Shown one piece after another: positions 27,296 to 37,277 of a stretch of 64,000 nucleotides of DNA. The notes under the pieces were generated by a model. The model did no database searches. It saw only the letters and a list, made by a program, of their open reading frames with translations, and was not told the DNA's origin. Made by a program: the position numbers and the translations under genes. How positions within the stretch are numbered: the stretch's first letter is position 1; each line of letters opens with the position of its first letter. The DNA is from Sphingobacterium faecale (GTDB lineage: Bacteria; Bacteroidota; Bacteroidia; Sphingobacteriales; Sphingobacteriaceae), in contig NZ_JAERTY010000005.1 of assembly GCF_016746095.1 (NCBI RefSeq), forward strand, positions 372,001-436,000, read 5' to 3'.

Positions 27296-28516
27296 CTATC
27301 GGGAATGGGTTTTCAAACGGAACAGCAATACAGCACAGATCACCATTGTTAATGCCGCAACCTGAAACACCAGTGTAAGCTTAACCTGTTCATCACGCAG
27401 TATCCCAGCCACATATATACCTACCCCCCCTATAATACAGCTAAACAAATTCAAGATTCCATAACCTGTTGCCAAGTAACGCTTGTCAGCAATCATTCCC
27501 AGGATAGGCATCATATTAGCATCAATAAAAGGCCTTGTCACGGCATAGATTAAAAATCCAGCCACGGTAGCCCATAATATGGTCGTATAACTGGCAATAA
27601 ATATTCCCGGTACGGCAATTAAGAATCCTATCGCGGGTACCCACATGCGCGCTTTAGACTGCGTTTTCGACCAGTGATCGGCCAGAGCCCCACCGAGTAT
27701 TACTCCAAATAATACCGCAGGAAAGAAGTATGCCGTAGAATACAAGCCCGCTTCGGTTTGTGACAGATTAAACTCCTCTTTATAATACGTTGGCAACCAA
27801 CCGTTAACCATCCAACTAACTGCCCCAGCCAAGCCCCATATGGCCACCACAAGTAGAAAAGCCTTGTTGCTAAACAAACTTCGTAAGGCTTCCAAAAAAT
27901 TGACTTCCTTACTTTTATCACATGAATATACACTTTCAGTATCTAACAATAAACCCCTGTCTTTAAGGAAGAAAAGCAAAACAAAAGCATAACATACACC
28001 TATTAGACCAAAAATAGCAAACGCATAATGCCAGGAATGTGACTCAGCAATCCAAGCCCCCAAAAAGCCAAGGCTTTGTCCCACGGTAACACCCGCTACA
28101 TGTATCCCGACCGCAGTAGATTTGGTGCGCTCGCTATGCCAATCCATAATTAAAGCCATGGCAGCAGGAATGTAGAACGCCTCACTTATTCCCATAAGTG
28201 CTCTTGCTGCTAGTAACTGTTCAAAGTTGGTCGCTTTAGAAGTCAACCAAGTGACAAGTGACCAAATAAAAAGGCTAGCTATAATTACTTTACTACGATT
28301 AAAACGATCCGCAATATAACCAGCTACCGGGCTAGTAAAACCATACACCCATAAAAACACAGAAGTCAACAATCCAAACTGGGCATCAGACATAGGGATC
28401 TCGTCGACAATGCTGCTACGCATCGTAACAATCATCATACGGTCCAGATAATTAAGACAACCAACAATGCAAAGCATTGCTACTAATAGCCAAGGATAGA
28501 GTTTTCGATTAGTCAT
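27296..28516 (-). CDS. ACS-family MFS transporter (sugar-acid/anion:cation symporter type)
   Basis: A 406-residue, 12-TM facilitator beginning LLVAMLCIVGCLNYLDRMMI, typical of the anion:cation symporter family that takes up galactarate, glucarate, gluconate and similar acids. TM2-3 loop: GYIADRFNRSK. It leads the catabolic module (aldolase, aldo/keto reductase, Gfo/Idh/MocA, two SDRs) and has its own TATCTTTG box 27 bp upstream. Predicted role: import of the product released by the surface and periplasmic enzymes, most likely an acidic monosaccharide derivative. Confidence 0.85.
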   Translation of the reverse strand: MTNRKLYPWLLVAMLCIVGCLNYLDRMMIVTMRSSIVDEIPMSDAQFGLLTSVFLWVYGFTSPVAGYIADRFNRSKVIIASLFIWSLVTWLTSKATNFEQLLAARALMGISEAFYIPAAMALIMDWHSERTKSTAVGIHVAGVTVGQSLGFLGAWIAESHSWHYAFAIFGLIGVCYAFVLLFFLKDRGLLLDTESVYSCDKSKEVNFLEALRSLFSNKAFLLVVAIWGLAGAVSWMVNGWLPTYYKEEFNLSQTEAGLYSTAYFFPAVLFGVILGGALADHWSKTQSKARMWVPAIGFLIAVPGIFIASYTTILWATVAGFLIYAVTRPFIDANMMPILGMIADKRYLATGYGILNLFSCIIGGVGIYVAGILRDEQVKLTLVFQVAALTMVICAVLLFRLKTHSR

Positions 28517-28542
28517 AAGATAACAGGCTTTAGGCTCCCTAA

Positions 28543-28550
28543 CAAAGATA
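28543..28550 (-). promoter_or_regulatory. -7 box (TATCTTTG) of the catabolic module
   Basis: Perfect TAnnTTTG on the minus strand, ending 26 bp before the MFS ATG. No -33 TTTG at the right distance, which suggests activator dependence. Confidence 0.5.
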
Positions 28551-28619
28551 AAATAAACGCGGATATTGTAACTATCCGATTTGACGAATTAGTAGTATTA
28601 TATTTCGACGAAGAAATGT

Positions 28620-29543
28620 CTATTCAAGGTTCAAGCGATTAGCCACTCTTAGCATCATATAGGCCGCAGAAGCATGAATGTCGCTATGGTATGTGGGGCT
28701 ACTTTTATCCTTACATAAACTATATAGAGCGAGGACATTCTCCCATTCCCTATCTCCTGCTCTTTGCGCAAAAGCCAATAATATATTGTTAAGACTTCCC
28801 TCTTGCTCTTTAAAATCAAAAAGCATTTGATTAATCTCAACTTGCTTATTGTCACTTACATTTTCAGGAGATAAAACCACAAGTGTAGCCCATAAATTAC
28901 TTGCTACTGATGGTAAAAATTGTCTATTTCGAACCCATGCCTCAAGAGCACTGTACTCCTTCGTAGTAAATGGCGATAAGTACCTTAACACAAAGGAGCT
29001 TACGATAAGCTCCAAATCAGTTAGCTTCTTATTAAACAAGTCCTCTAGTATCCTCTTCTTTACGACTTTTCGATTAGCATCACCCCCCAATGCATAGTTC
29101 CAAAGACTATACAAGCGCATTGATCCCTCCAAACTGGAATCTACTTGCGCCACAACAGGCACCCTCAGCTTCGCTAACGTCTCTATAGCATGCAAGCGAT
29201 CTTCGGCCTTAGGATCTTCATAAGCCGCTTTGATTTTCCGTTCCCACATTACACGTTCTTCAGGAGTTAAGGCACTTTGCGCAAGAACACGCCATATTCC
29301 AATACGATATTTAGGCGTATGGCTATACAGTTGTTCTTCTTTTACAAACTCCTGTTTCACCTCATCTCTACAACATCCTTCCCATAGCAAGAATTCAGCA
29401 ACATGCACCTTTACCCATGCCTTCTCTGATAGCAATAAATGCTTTAAATCGGCCAGTGCCTTTTCTTTCGTTTGCCCCATTATGGTAAAAGGTAAAAAAG
29501 TGAGAATAAGAAGTGTATATCTTGTATATCTGATATGCTGCAT
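28620..29543 (-). CDS. Exported alpha-solenoid (HEAT-like) protein of unknown function
   Basis: A 307-residue protein with a signal peptide (cleavage near IMGQ) and consecutive helical pairs resembling HEAT-type repeats (for example EDRLHAIETLAKLRVPVVAQ). No catalytic motif. It is the last gene of the Sus module, 17 bp behind the GH43 gene. A scaffolding or binding role in the periplasm is possible. I cannot assign a family with confidence. Confidence 0.6.
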   Translation of the reverse strand: MQHIRYTRYTLLILTFLPFTIMGQTKEKALADLKHLLLSEKAWVKVHVAEFLLWEGCCRDEVKQEFVKEEQLYSHTPKYRIGIWRVLAQSALTPEERVMWERKIKAAYEDPKAEDRLHAIETLAKLRVPVVAQVDSSLEGSMRLYSLWNYALGGDANRKVVKKRILEDLFNKKLTDLELIVSSFVLRYLSPFTTKEYSALEAWVRNRQFLPSVASNLWATLVVLSPENVSDNKQVEINQMLFDFKEQEGSLNNILLAFAQRAGDREWENVLALYSLCKDKSSPTYHSDIHASAAYMMLRVANRLNLE

Positions 29544-29560
29544 GTCTACTACGCTACGTT

Positions 29561-30595
29561 CTATTTAAATAATTGCGTCTTTAGGGTTAAGGTATTTCCC
29601 ACATCCTCTATTTCAAAAATTAACATGCGTTCACTTCCACCCGGACTATTAGGGCCATGGAAGGTAAGCATCAACTGCCCTTCAAAAGTTTTAAATAGCA
29701 TACCATGCCCTCCATTTTCGCTAAACAGTAAGTCTTTCTGTTGAATCCAAGGACCTGAAACTTTTCCAGTAGTAGACTCGGCCAAACCAATAGCGTAACT
29801 GCCGTCTTTAAAACTAGACCACATCATCAGTAACTTTCCCGTTGTGGTCGTGTATAAAAAGCAGCCATCTGTCACATACGAACTCGGGCCGTTCACACGG
29901 TGTGTGCCAGTTGACCATGGCGCTACAGAAGCGTTAAAAAGTGTTTGAGAAGCACCAATCGTTTTGGATAAATCAGGAGCTAATTGAACCAACTCCATTG
30001 CACCATCTTCTATCTGTACCCATTCGTGACAATAAATCATATATGGAATACCATTTTCTTCCCAAAGCGTACCATCAAGAGCCATCCTGTCCATCGGTGT
30101 ATGGGGCATTTTCTCGTCAAAAGCCAAGAAAGGCCCTAATGGACTATCGGCATAAAAGATCTGTGTCCCCCTAAAGGTATATGCAGGCCAGTTATCCGCT
30201 TTCTTCTTCCACTCTATTTCTGAGTTTAGGGTCGCAAACAAATAGTATTTACCCTTATATTGATGAACCTCTGGAGCCCATACTACGCCTTTAACCCAAT
30301 TATCAGCAGGAATAGCAAAAACATGGTATGGACCTTTCCATTTTCTTAAATCTTTACTCTTATAAGCCACGACTCCATTTACTTCCGTACCATCTTTACC
30401 CTTGACCCTCCCTGCTTTATATAGATAGTAATTCTTGGTTGCAGGATCTGCGACAATAAATGGGTCTCGTACATAAAGATCTTTAATGTCGATAATCTCG
30501 TTCAGTGGCTTGTTTTGTGCAAAATTATGCGAGTTACCAAAAATCAAGAGGGCCAATGGAATCAAGAATGCTTTTAATAATTTAAATTCTCTCAT
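29561..30595 (-). CDS. GH43-family glycoside hydrolase
   Basis: A 344-residue exported five-bladed beta-propeller enzyme with a signal peptide (ending NFAQ). The catalytic base is Asp44 in VRDPFIV, WAPEVH lies at 106-111, the pKa-modulating Asp is likely in ALDGTLWEE, and the general-acid Glu is likely in YCHEWVQ. Family members mostly cleave alpha-L-arabinofuranosides, beta-xylosides or beta-galactosides. It is the only conventional glycoside hydrolase in the island, so it is a useful clue that the target carries a pentose- or galactose-type branch. Fifty bp separate it from the GATase-like gene upstream. Confidence 0.8.
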   Translation of the reverse strand: MREFKLLKAFLIPLALLIFGNSHNFAQNKPLNEIIDIKDLYVRDPFIVADPATKNYYLYKAGRVKGKDGTEVNGVVAYKSKDLRKWKGPYHVFAIPADNWVKGVVWAPEVHQYKGKYYLFATLNSEIEWKKKADNWPAYTFRGTQIFYADSPLGPFLAFDEKMPHTPMDRMALDGTLWEENGIPYMIYCHEWVQIEDGAMELVQLAPDLSKTIGASQTLFNASVAPWSTGTHRVNGPSSYVTDGCFLYTTTTGKLLMMWSSFKDGSYAIGLAESTTGKVSGPWIQQKDLLFSENGGHGMLFKTFEGQLMLTFHGPNSPGGSERMLIFEIEDVGNTLTLKTQLFK

Positions 30596-30645
30596 TATGT
30601 TTTATTTTAAATCTAATTTAAATCATTTTCTATCAGGATCACATC

Positions 30646-32358
30646 TTAATCTTTCAACGTGAAAGTTGTTATATTTGCTATAGATACAATTGTTTCATTA
30701 TCCTTATCAAGATTACTAATTCCTACGGCCTTTCGGTTGTCTTGGATCCACGTTATAATCCGGGTTTGTTGCTTTGCTTCTAAAACTACTCCAGTCTTTT
30801 GATCTACCCACTGTTCACGCTTAAACAATATTTTCCCTCCGCGATCATGTAAAAATCGAAAATTAATACCACCAATATCGTTCACTACTTCTTCAGGTAA
30901 AATATTCGCTAAAGAAATTCCCCAATCAGACAGCCATGCTTCTTCCATAGAAATCAAATACCGACTAGGCTTCCCTTTGTATACGATATCTTGTGCATAC
31001 AAAATATTTAGATTTTGAGTACTGACAGAGGGTAAATCGGTAGCTCGCAATGCAGGTATCCTAATACTTTCCATCGACTGCCATGAATCCCCAGACTGAA
31101 CGCTATTCGCTGGCAAAAGGGCAGATATCAAGGCGATATCAGGCGCCAACCATTGCGCATTAACCCCTTTAGAATCAATCTGAACAACCTTTCCTTGCTT
31201 ACCAATTATTAAGGAAATAACATTTTCTTGCTGCTCTAAGTCTTCATTCTTATCAAACCATTTAAAGTTTCGAACCGAAACATTTGCCTGGGCACCTCCA
31301 AGAATATTGGGCACTGTATTTATCTCAACTTCAGCAGAAGCCTCAAAATAAGGCATTTGCGTTGTAGGCCTAGGATTAAACATTTCATATTTCGGATGTA
31401 CAATTTCAGAAAGCGTATTTGCGCTAGGAATTGCCTGCAACCCCGCTACATTAACTTCGTAAACCAATTTACGAGCCTTTGACAAATCCATGGCAATCAC
31501 ATCATTGTCCGGTTTCATATAACGAAACAATTGTGTTAAAACCTTTCCATTATCTGCCCAGGGTCTTGAAATATTTCCAGTCCAAGATCCTGCATCACCT
31601 ACCAAGATTACCTTTCCTTTACCATATCTTACGCTAACTATCCCAGAGCCTTTCACCTTCCTATCTTTATATGTGCTATCAGAATAAACGCTCAACAAAA
31701 TCTCAGGTTGCTTAGCATTCGGCAAAATCTTAAGCGTACAGCCTGCACCATAATGAAATACTGGGACATCATAAAAATAGGGATGTCCGACAGCAATCAC
31801 ATTATCTGAATAATGTGTATCATCATTATTCCAGCTCAGCCCAAACTTCTCAAGTAATTGACCTGTTTGTTTCATCTCAAATGATTCGTTAAATCTATTT
31901 TTCTCTATAGCATTTAACATCACCATTAAACTTCCTCCCTTCCTAACAAAGCCATGCAACACTTCTATTTCATTATCGCTGAGAACTTTCGCTGTTGGTA
32001 TTAAGGATGGATTATCCAAAGCAAAAATAACCACTCCATCAATCCCCTTCAGCAATTTATCACTATAAGGAACACGACTCATTGAGATAGCATAATCCTT
32101 TGATAAAATGGTATAAGCATGATCCAAGGTATTCGTATGAACAAAATCATTCCAACCATACCGCCCATCAGAATCTATCCAACTCCCAGTTACAATATGG
32201 TTACCAACCTTAGTAGAAGGTAGATTATGATGATAATAATCAAAAAGAAGTTTAAAATTCTTATTGGTGTTAAAACAGATTACATCTGTATTTTGACCAA
32301 ATAATACCGAAATAAAAAACAATACAAATCCAATTGTCAAAATTCTTTTTAAATTCAC
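30646..32358 (-). CDS. Exported protein with GATase1/DUF4350-like N-terminal domain
   Basis: A 570-residue protein with a signal peptide (ending LFGQ). Residues ~25-280 look like a class I glutamine amidotransferase-like alpha/beta fold (GVVIFALDNPS, VRKGGSLMVMLNA, YGKGKVILVGDAGSWTG), the type found in ThuA/DUF4350 proteins, but I see no Cys-His-Glu triad, so a binding rather than an amidase role is likely. The C-terminal half (NTVPNILGGAQANVSVRNFK onwards) is beta-rich and matches no family I know. It is conserved in position between the sialidase-fold genes and the GH43, so it belongs to this island's polymer processing. Confidence 0.6.
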   Translation of the reverse strand: MNLKRILTIGFVLFFISVLFGQNTDVICFNTNKNFKLLFDYYHHNLPSTKVGNHIVTGSWIDSDGRYGWNDFVHTNTLDHAYTILSKDYAISMSRVPYSDKLLKGIDGVVIFALDNPSLIPTAKVLSDNEIEVLHGFVRKGGSLMVMLNAIEKNRFNESFEMKQTGQLLEKFGLSWNNDDTHYSDNVIAVGHPYFYDVPVFHYGAGCTLKILPNAKQPEILLSVYSDSTYKDRKVKGSGIVSVRYGKGKVILVGDAGSWTGNISRPWADNGKVLTQLFRYMKPDNDVIAMDLSKARKLVYEVNVAGLQAIPSANTLSEIVHPKYEMFNPRPTTQMPYFEASAEVEINTVPNILGGAQANVSVRNFKWFDKNEDLEQQENVISLIIGKQGKVVQIDSKGVNAQWLAPDIALISALLPANSVQSGDSWQSMESIRIPALRATDLPSVSTQNLNILYAQDIVYKGKPSRYLISMEEAWLSDWGISLANILPEEVVNDIGGINFRFLHDRGGKILFKREQWVDQKTGVVLEAKQQTRIITWIQDNRKAVGISNLDKDNETIVSIANITTFTLKD

Positions 32359-32434
32359 TTTTTATACATTTACATTACTTTTATAACTAACATAATACAT
32401 TCAACGCACATACTCATACAACTTCCTCAGCATT

Positions 32435-34030
32435 TTATGGTATTTCAAAATGCGTTGTTGCTATATGCGTGTTCATTCCGTCTGTTGTTAAATAATAGAT
32501 GCAAAAGATAGATCCATCGGTCAACTGCCGGACTAAAGGATATCCTAAATCTCCTCCACTTCCTAAACCATCGTTTCTAATTATCATTTCATTGCTCGTA
32601 CTCCATGTGACTCCATTATCCGAGCTCACCGCAGCCCGAATCCCCATTGGGGCCCTGCGATAACCATACGTACTTAACAAACGACCATCCTCCAACTTGA
32701 TAACATGAGGAGGAAACCCCCACATCGTGGTCTTTACCGGCGTAGACCAAGTAAGACCATCATCAGCAGATTCCGACTTCCACAAATACCCCTCAGGAAC
32801 AGATCGCATCAGCGCAATAATTTTACCATTTGCTGCCTGCACAATAGAAGATTCATTAAATCCCTGAACTTCTAGCCCTGAAACCCCACTAGATAACATT
32901 GGAAAAGTAGACCAAGTAACACCATTATCGGTAGACCGCATTAGGTAAGCTTCGTCTTTTAGGGCATTATTGAAATTTACCTTTCTTCTGCCGTATACTA
33001 TTCTAAGTCTCGTACCTCCGGTAGTCACAATATAACTAGCCTTGATGTGATGATTATAAAGTCCAGAGCAATCTGTTGGAAGTGCTAAACTAGTGGTAGT
33101 CCAACTTGTTCCATTATTTGTCGAACGTTTGATTACTGTTCCTCCTATATAAGCAATTGTACCTGGTTTCACTTCATTAATAATTCTCTTTTCCGTAATC
33201 AGCGAATCGCGAAGTGTATCCGATACGTATATCCATCCCTGAACATCTGGCAAGACCAAATTAGTTCCAGTCGTTGTCCACACTTGATCATAATTTATAC
33301 TACTTGCGTTAGACCATGTAATTCCATTATCAAATGACATCAAACGTTTCGAGCCACCTTCAGGATCAATATGACTACGATTTACACGAGTCGAAAATGA
33401 AGTAATTAATATACTATCGTTATAAGTGTACAGACTCGGGAATGCAGCGTAAATCCCGTCTACTTTATATACAACTCTATGTTTAGCATTTAATATATTT
33501 TCAGAAACTAAGGTATCTATTTTCCCTCCTAGCAAAGTGAAGAATCGTGAATCATGCTCATAAGGCCCGATTTGAGGTCTATTATGCCAACCAGCCTGAA
33601 AAAAATACTTAATCGTATCAACGAAGTCTCGAGGATCAAAAGTATAAGTAAATACATTTACGGTACTATCCTCATCCCTTATCCCGTTGTCAGCTAAATT
33701 CAAGTCTTTAACTGGAATTGACTCACCATAAAGGTAACGATAACCATTAGTATTTAAATAAAAGTTAGGTAATATAGGTCCAACTACCGGCGGGTTTTGA
33801 CGAACATAAAATGATCCAAGTTCTACATTATCACCCTCTACCTCAATACGCATCCTTGTCGTAGAATCATTTAGGTTCTTTATACTAAACGTTTTAATAC
33901 GTGGAGGACCAGTGTAAACAGTCATCATTCTTGATTCGGTTCCTACCGAAAGTAAATTATCATTACATGAGGTTAAGAGAATTGAAAAAACCATCGCTAG
34001 AAATAGATGTTGCATAATATTATTTTTCAT
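32435..34030 (-). CDS. Sialidase-fold (BNR/Asp-box) lipoprotein, subgroup A, with N-terminal beta domain
   Basis: A 531-residue lipoprotein (lipobox LLTSC, Cys22) with a ~150-residue N-terminal beta domain and a six-bladed sialidase-type propeller. Asp boxes are SFDNGITW, STNNGTSW, STDNGVTW, SADDGLTW and SSDNGVTW. The place of the sialidase FRIP motif is taken by AAFPS (residues 195-199), so the first Arg of the carboxylate-binding triad is missing. The C-terminal part (YGYRRAPMGIRA, GSGGDLGYP) is shared with the protein at 45135. It is probably on the outer surface, acting on or binding an unknown glycan. Confidence 0.78.
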   Translation of the reverse strand: MKNNIMQHLFLAMVFSILLTSCNDNLLSVGTESRMMTVYTGPPRIKTFSIKNLNDSTTRMRIEVEGDNVELGSFYVRQNPPVVGPILPNFYLNTNGYRYLYGESIPVKDLNLADNGIRDEDSTVNVFTYTFDPRDFVDTIKYFFQAGWHNRPQIGPYEHDSRFFTLLGGKIDTLVSENILNAKHRVVYKVDGIYAAFPSLYTYNDSILITSFSTRVNRSHIDPEGGSKRLMSFDNGITWSNASSINYDQVWTTTGTNLVLPDVQGWIYVSDTLRDSLITEKRIINEVKPGTIAYIGGTVIKRSTNNGTSWTTTSLALPTDCSGLYNHHIKASYIVTTGGTRLRIVYGRRKVNFNNALKDEAYLMRSTDNGVTWSTFPMLSSGVSGLEVQGFNESSIVQAANGKIIALMRSVPEGYLWKSESADDGLTWSTPVKTTMWGFPPHVIKLEDGRLLSTYGYRRAPMGIRAAVSSDNGVTWSTSNEMIIRNDGLGSGGDLGYPLVRQLTDGSIFCIYYLTTDGMNTHIATTHFEIP

Positions 34031-34127
34031 ATTTTATTTTTTAAGTTCCACAATCTAACTCTTAATTGAATAGACACACAAGAATCCCTCTAACAACAAT
34101 ACAACTCAACCAATCTACTCAAGCGAA

Positions 34128-35468
34128 CTACATTTTCTCTATCGTAATCTCACGAACCTTAATCGCTTTCCTGAGTTCACCAGATTCTGTTTTATATCTA
34201 AAATCAGAGTACACCAATAAAAACTTATCTTTTCCTGTAAATAGAATTTCAGGATAACTACAAGAAATGTTATTTTCATGAACATCCTTCACCCATGGAA
34301 GCATTTCGAAAGGATCAGACCACTGTTTGCCCTCCTTATCAAGTGCAACACGAATTTGTAAACCGGGTCTTCCTGAAGCCAATACTAACATTCCATTGTC
34401 CAACTGCCTAAGTTTAGGCAATACCCCATTTTTTGTAAATGCTGTAGGAGTACTCCAATTTTTACCTTGATCTAATGAAGTACTGATATACATTGGACTA
34501 TTTCCTAAACCATCAGTAGTTCTTGAAATACACATGTACCTACCATCTTTCAAAACCTCAAAAGTTGGCTCAGTAAACCCTAATGCATGCCTCTGTCCTC
34601 CTTTAGGGTCTTTTTGAACATCATAACTATAAGGTACTCGTCCAATAAATTGCCATGTCTTACCGTTATCAGCTGATTCATAAAAAGGAACATCTGAAGG
34701 AGAGACAGTACCTTTATTATTTGTAAACCCAGGATATATTCCAGCAACGACATTTCCATTCGCTTTTAACTTCATATCTCCCCACCATACGACAGGCAAC
34801 AAATCATTATCAGAATACCTAACCATATTAGGCTCAATAATATCATTATGTTCTATCGACCATGAACTACTTCCTTGATTACGTCTCAGAATATATGCTC
34901 CCTGCAATTCCTTAGGTAAATCCTTTGTTTCCCAAAAACTAAATTTACGACCATAAGCTTCCTTAACCGTTGCAATGGGTGTTGGCAAATTAAGATCTTT
35001 GAGAGGTATTGCTGCCGGAGTATGAATATTAATAAACTCTCCATTTTTTAATTTTAATCCACCTCCTATTGGCGCTTTCGCTGGTTGTTCCCAAGTTTTA
35101 CCTTGATCTTTAGAAACGGCAAAGCCGTTTCCTCCCTTACCATAACTTTCTGCATGATCATCAGCCATATTCCATCGAGCAACTATTTCTCCGTTATCTG
35201 AGGCATATAGACTGGGAAATTGAAAAAAACCCCATTTTAAAGCTTTATCCGCAACGGCTACGATAATAGGTTCTCCAAAACTTATTTTAAACACATTTCT
35301 CCCATCTTTTTGATATACAAAATCTCCCTTTCCATATGCAGGAATTCCCTCGCTTAGTACTGCAGTATTAAAATCTATTCTGTTATCCTGAATCTTTGCA
35401 ATATGATTATGCGTAGCACAGCTTGTAAATAATAAAAGTATTCCGCAGTATTTTCTCATCTTATACAT
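34128..35468 (-). CDS. Sialidase-fold (BNR/Asp-box) lipoprotein, subgroup B
   Basis: A 446-residue lipoprotein (LLLFTSC, Cys17; an ATG three codons in is also possible). Asp boxes SKDQGKTW, SADNGKTW and SLDQGKNW mark the propeller. FQFPS (82-86) replaces the FRIP motif, followed by a conserved RWNMADDHAESYGKGG. It is a tandem paralogue of the gene at 35519 (shared WGF..FPS, W.MA.D.A.SYGK, FPIVWWGDL-type segments and the C-terminal K(A/S)IKVR). A 97-bp gap to the next gene on the left has no terminator. Confidence 0.78.
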   Translation of the reverse strand: MYKMRKYCGILLLFTSCATHNHIAKIQDNRIDFNTAVLSEGIPAYGKGDFVYQKDGRNVFKISFGEPIIVAVADKALKWGFFQFPSLYASDNGEIVARWNMADDHAESYGKGGNGFAVSKDQGKTWEQPAKAPIGGGLKLKNGEFINIHTPAAIPLKDLNLPTPIATVKEAYGRKFSFWETKDLPKELQGAYILRRNQGSSSWSIEHNDIIEPNMVRYSDNDLLPVVWWGDMKLKANGNVVAGIYPGFTNNKGTVSPSDVPFYESADNGKTWQFIGRVPYSYDVQKDPKGGQRHALGFTEPTFEVLKDGRYMCISRTTDGLGNSPMYISTSLDQGKNWSTPTAFTKNGVLPKLRQLDNGMLVLASGRPGLQIRVALDKEGKQWSDPFEMLPWVKDVHENNISCSYPEILFTGKDKFLLVYSDFRYKTESGELRKAIKVREITIEKM

Positions 35469-35518
35469 TGTTGTAATTGTAGGTTTCTATTAAATTATTA
35501 TTCTGTCTTTAGGTATAC

Positions 35519-37204
35519 TTAAACTTTTTTCACGGTTACCTTACGCACCTTAATGGATTTACGTATTTGACCTTCAGCTGTTTTATGTTGGAAATCAGAA
35601 TAAATAATCAAAAAACTATTATCATCTATTTTTAATAACTGCGTATAACCACACGATGCCCCTGTATTAACATTACCTTCGGATTGCTGTAAATCCGAAC
35701 CGGCCCATGGTAGCATTTCAAAAGGTTCAGTCCAGTCATTAGGATCACTGTTTAACATAAAACGCAGCTGTACACCAGGTCTACCAGCAGCCATCGCTAC
35801 TACACCATTATTCAACTCCAACAATTTAGGTAACACTCCACTTCCAGTAAAGACCTTTGGTGTAGACCAACTAACACCTTTATTTGTTGACGTTGTCCAA
35901 TACATGGGGCTTTTTCCAAAACCATCTTGTGTACGTAGAATAGATAAAAAAGTTCCATTTTTCAATGCAGCAAACGCAGGCTCTGTCCATCCTAATGTAT
36001 TTCGCTTACTACCATTTGGATCTAAAGCCAGGTCAGGTTGATAGATTATACTTCCTTGCTTTACCCAATTTTTTCCAAAATCAGTAGATTTATAACATAT
36101 AACTCCAGCTGGGCTTATACCCCCACTTTGATTAATCTCAAAACCAGGATAAGGACAAATATATAAACCATCAGATGTCTCCTGTAAATCCCCCCACCAC
36201 ACAATTGGAAAGAGATTACCATCTGCATAACGTGCTAACTTTGGACTATTCAGCACTCCTCTTTCGGTAATCCAGGAGGTCTGTCCTTTTTTCATTCTCG
36301 CTTGGTAAGTACCTTGCAACTGCAGCGGAAGCTTACTATAATCATAAACGCGAAACACTCTACCATATGTAGACTGGTCTTGCAATGTAGCAAGTGGCAC
36401 AGGCAGTTCCAGCTCTTCCAATGGCACAGCAGCAGGTGTAGAAATAGAAATACGATCTCCATTACTTAACAGCATTCCTGCCCCCGTCGGCCCTTTGATT
36501 ACAGTAGTCCATGTAACCCCTCCATCGTTAGACACAGCACTATTTATACCCACTCCTGGCTTCCCATAGCTACTAGCATCGTCATGAGCCATGCTCCATC
36601 CTGCTGCTAACTGTCCAGACAATGATCTCCGTATGCTTGGAAAATTATAAAAGCCCCATCCGACTTCTTCATCAGCTACTACTACTATAGAAGGCTTACC
36701 CATCTCCACTTCCAGAAGTTGCTTTCCATTTCGGATATATTTAACGACCTGTTCATTATAGGACAATACTCCCTGCTCTATCGCAACAATATTTGCATTC
36801 TTATTCTCGGTCCATTCTACAGTATCTTTCTCCTCTAATACAATTTCCTCAATATTTCGAACACGAAAGGATTTAAGATTAGAATTGACGCCTCCTAGAT
36901 TGACAGCAACATCCACTTTCGTTCCGCCAGCTAAAACGGGAACTTTCACCTCGATAACATCATTTTTCAGTTCCAATATTTCAGCCTTAGCTTCTCCAAA
37001 TTTAACCTCCACATTCGTCAAATCACTTCCAAATCCTCTTCCTTGTAACTGAATAGTACTGCCAGAAGCCGCTACGTTTGGCAATATCATTTTAAGCAAT
37101 ACTGCACTTTCCTCATCAACTTTTGGCTCATCTATTTTCTTTGCGCATGATATCCCACTCAAAAGGATTAGTATGCACAATATCTTAAACAACATCATTT
37201 TCAT
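35519..37204 (-). CDS. IPT/TIG-domain sialidase-fold lipoprotein, subgroup B
   Basis: A 561-residue lipoprotein (LSGISC, Cys20). Residues ~35-117 form an IPT/TIG immunoglobulin-like domain (LPNVAASGSTIQLQGRGFG), the type that spaces surface glycan-binding proteins from the membrane. Residues ~160-561 are a sialidase-type propeller with Asp boxes SNDGGVTW, STDFGKNW and STNKGVSW. YNFPS (186-190) stands in place of FRIP. It duplicates the neighbour at 34128 plus the TIG spacer, which suggests one is surface-exposed and the other may act in a different compartment. Confidence 0.8.
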   Translation of the reverse strand: MKMMLFKILCILILLSGISCAKKIDEPKVDEESAVLLKMILPNVAASGSTIQLQGRGFGSDLTNVEVKFGEAKAEILELKNDVIEVKVPVLAGGTKVDVAVNLGGVNSNLKSFRVRNIEEIVLEEKDTVEWTENKNANIVAIEQGVLSYNEQVVKYIRNGKQLLEVEMGKPSIVVVADEEVGWGFYNFPSIRRSLSGQLAAGWSMAHDDASSYGKPGVGINSAVSNDGGVTWTTVIKGPTGAGMLLSNGDRISISTPAAVPLEELELPVPLATLQDQSTYGRVFRVYDYSKLPLQLQGTYQARMKKGQTSWITERGVLNSPKLARYADGNLFPIVWWGDLQETSDGLYICPYPGFEINQSGGISPAGVICYKSTDFGKNWVKQGSIIYQPDLALDPNGSKRNTLGWTEPAFAALKNGTFLSILRTQDGFGKSPMYWTTSTNKGVSWSTPKVFTGSGVLPKLLELNNGVVAMAAGRPGVQLRFMLNSDPNDWTEPFEMLPWAGSDLQQSEGNVNTGASCGYTQLLKIDDNSFLIIYSDFQHKTAEGQIRKSIKVRKVTVKKV

Positions 37205-37277
37205 ATTAAACTAACTTGATTTACAACTATCATTATTTCATTTCTATAGTTTCTCGTATAAATAGACAATTTTAATA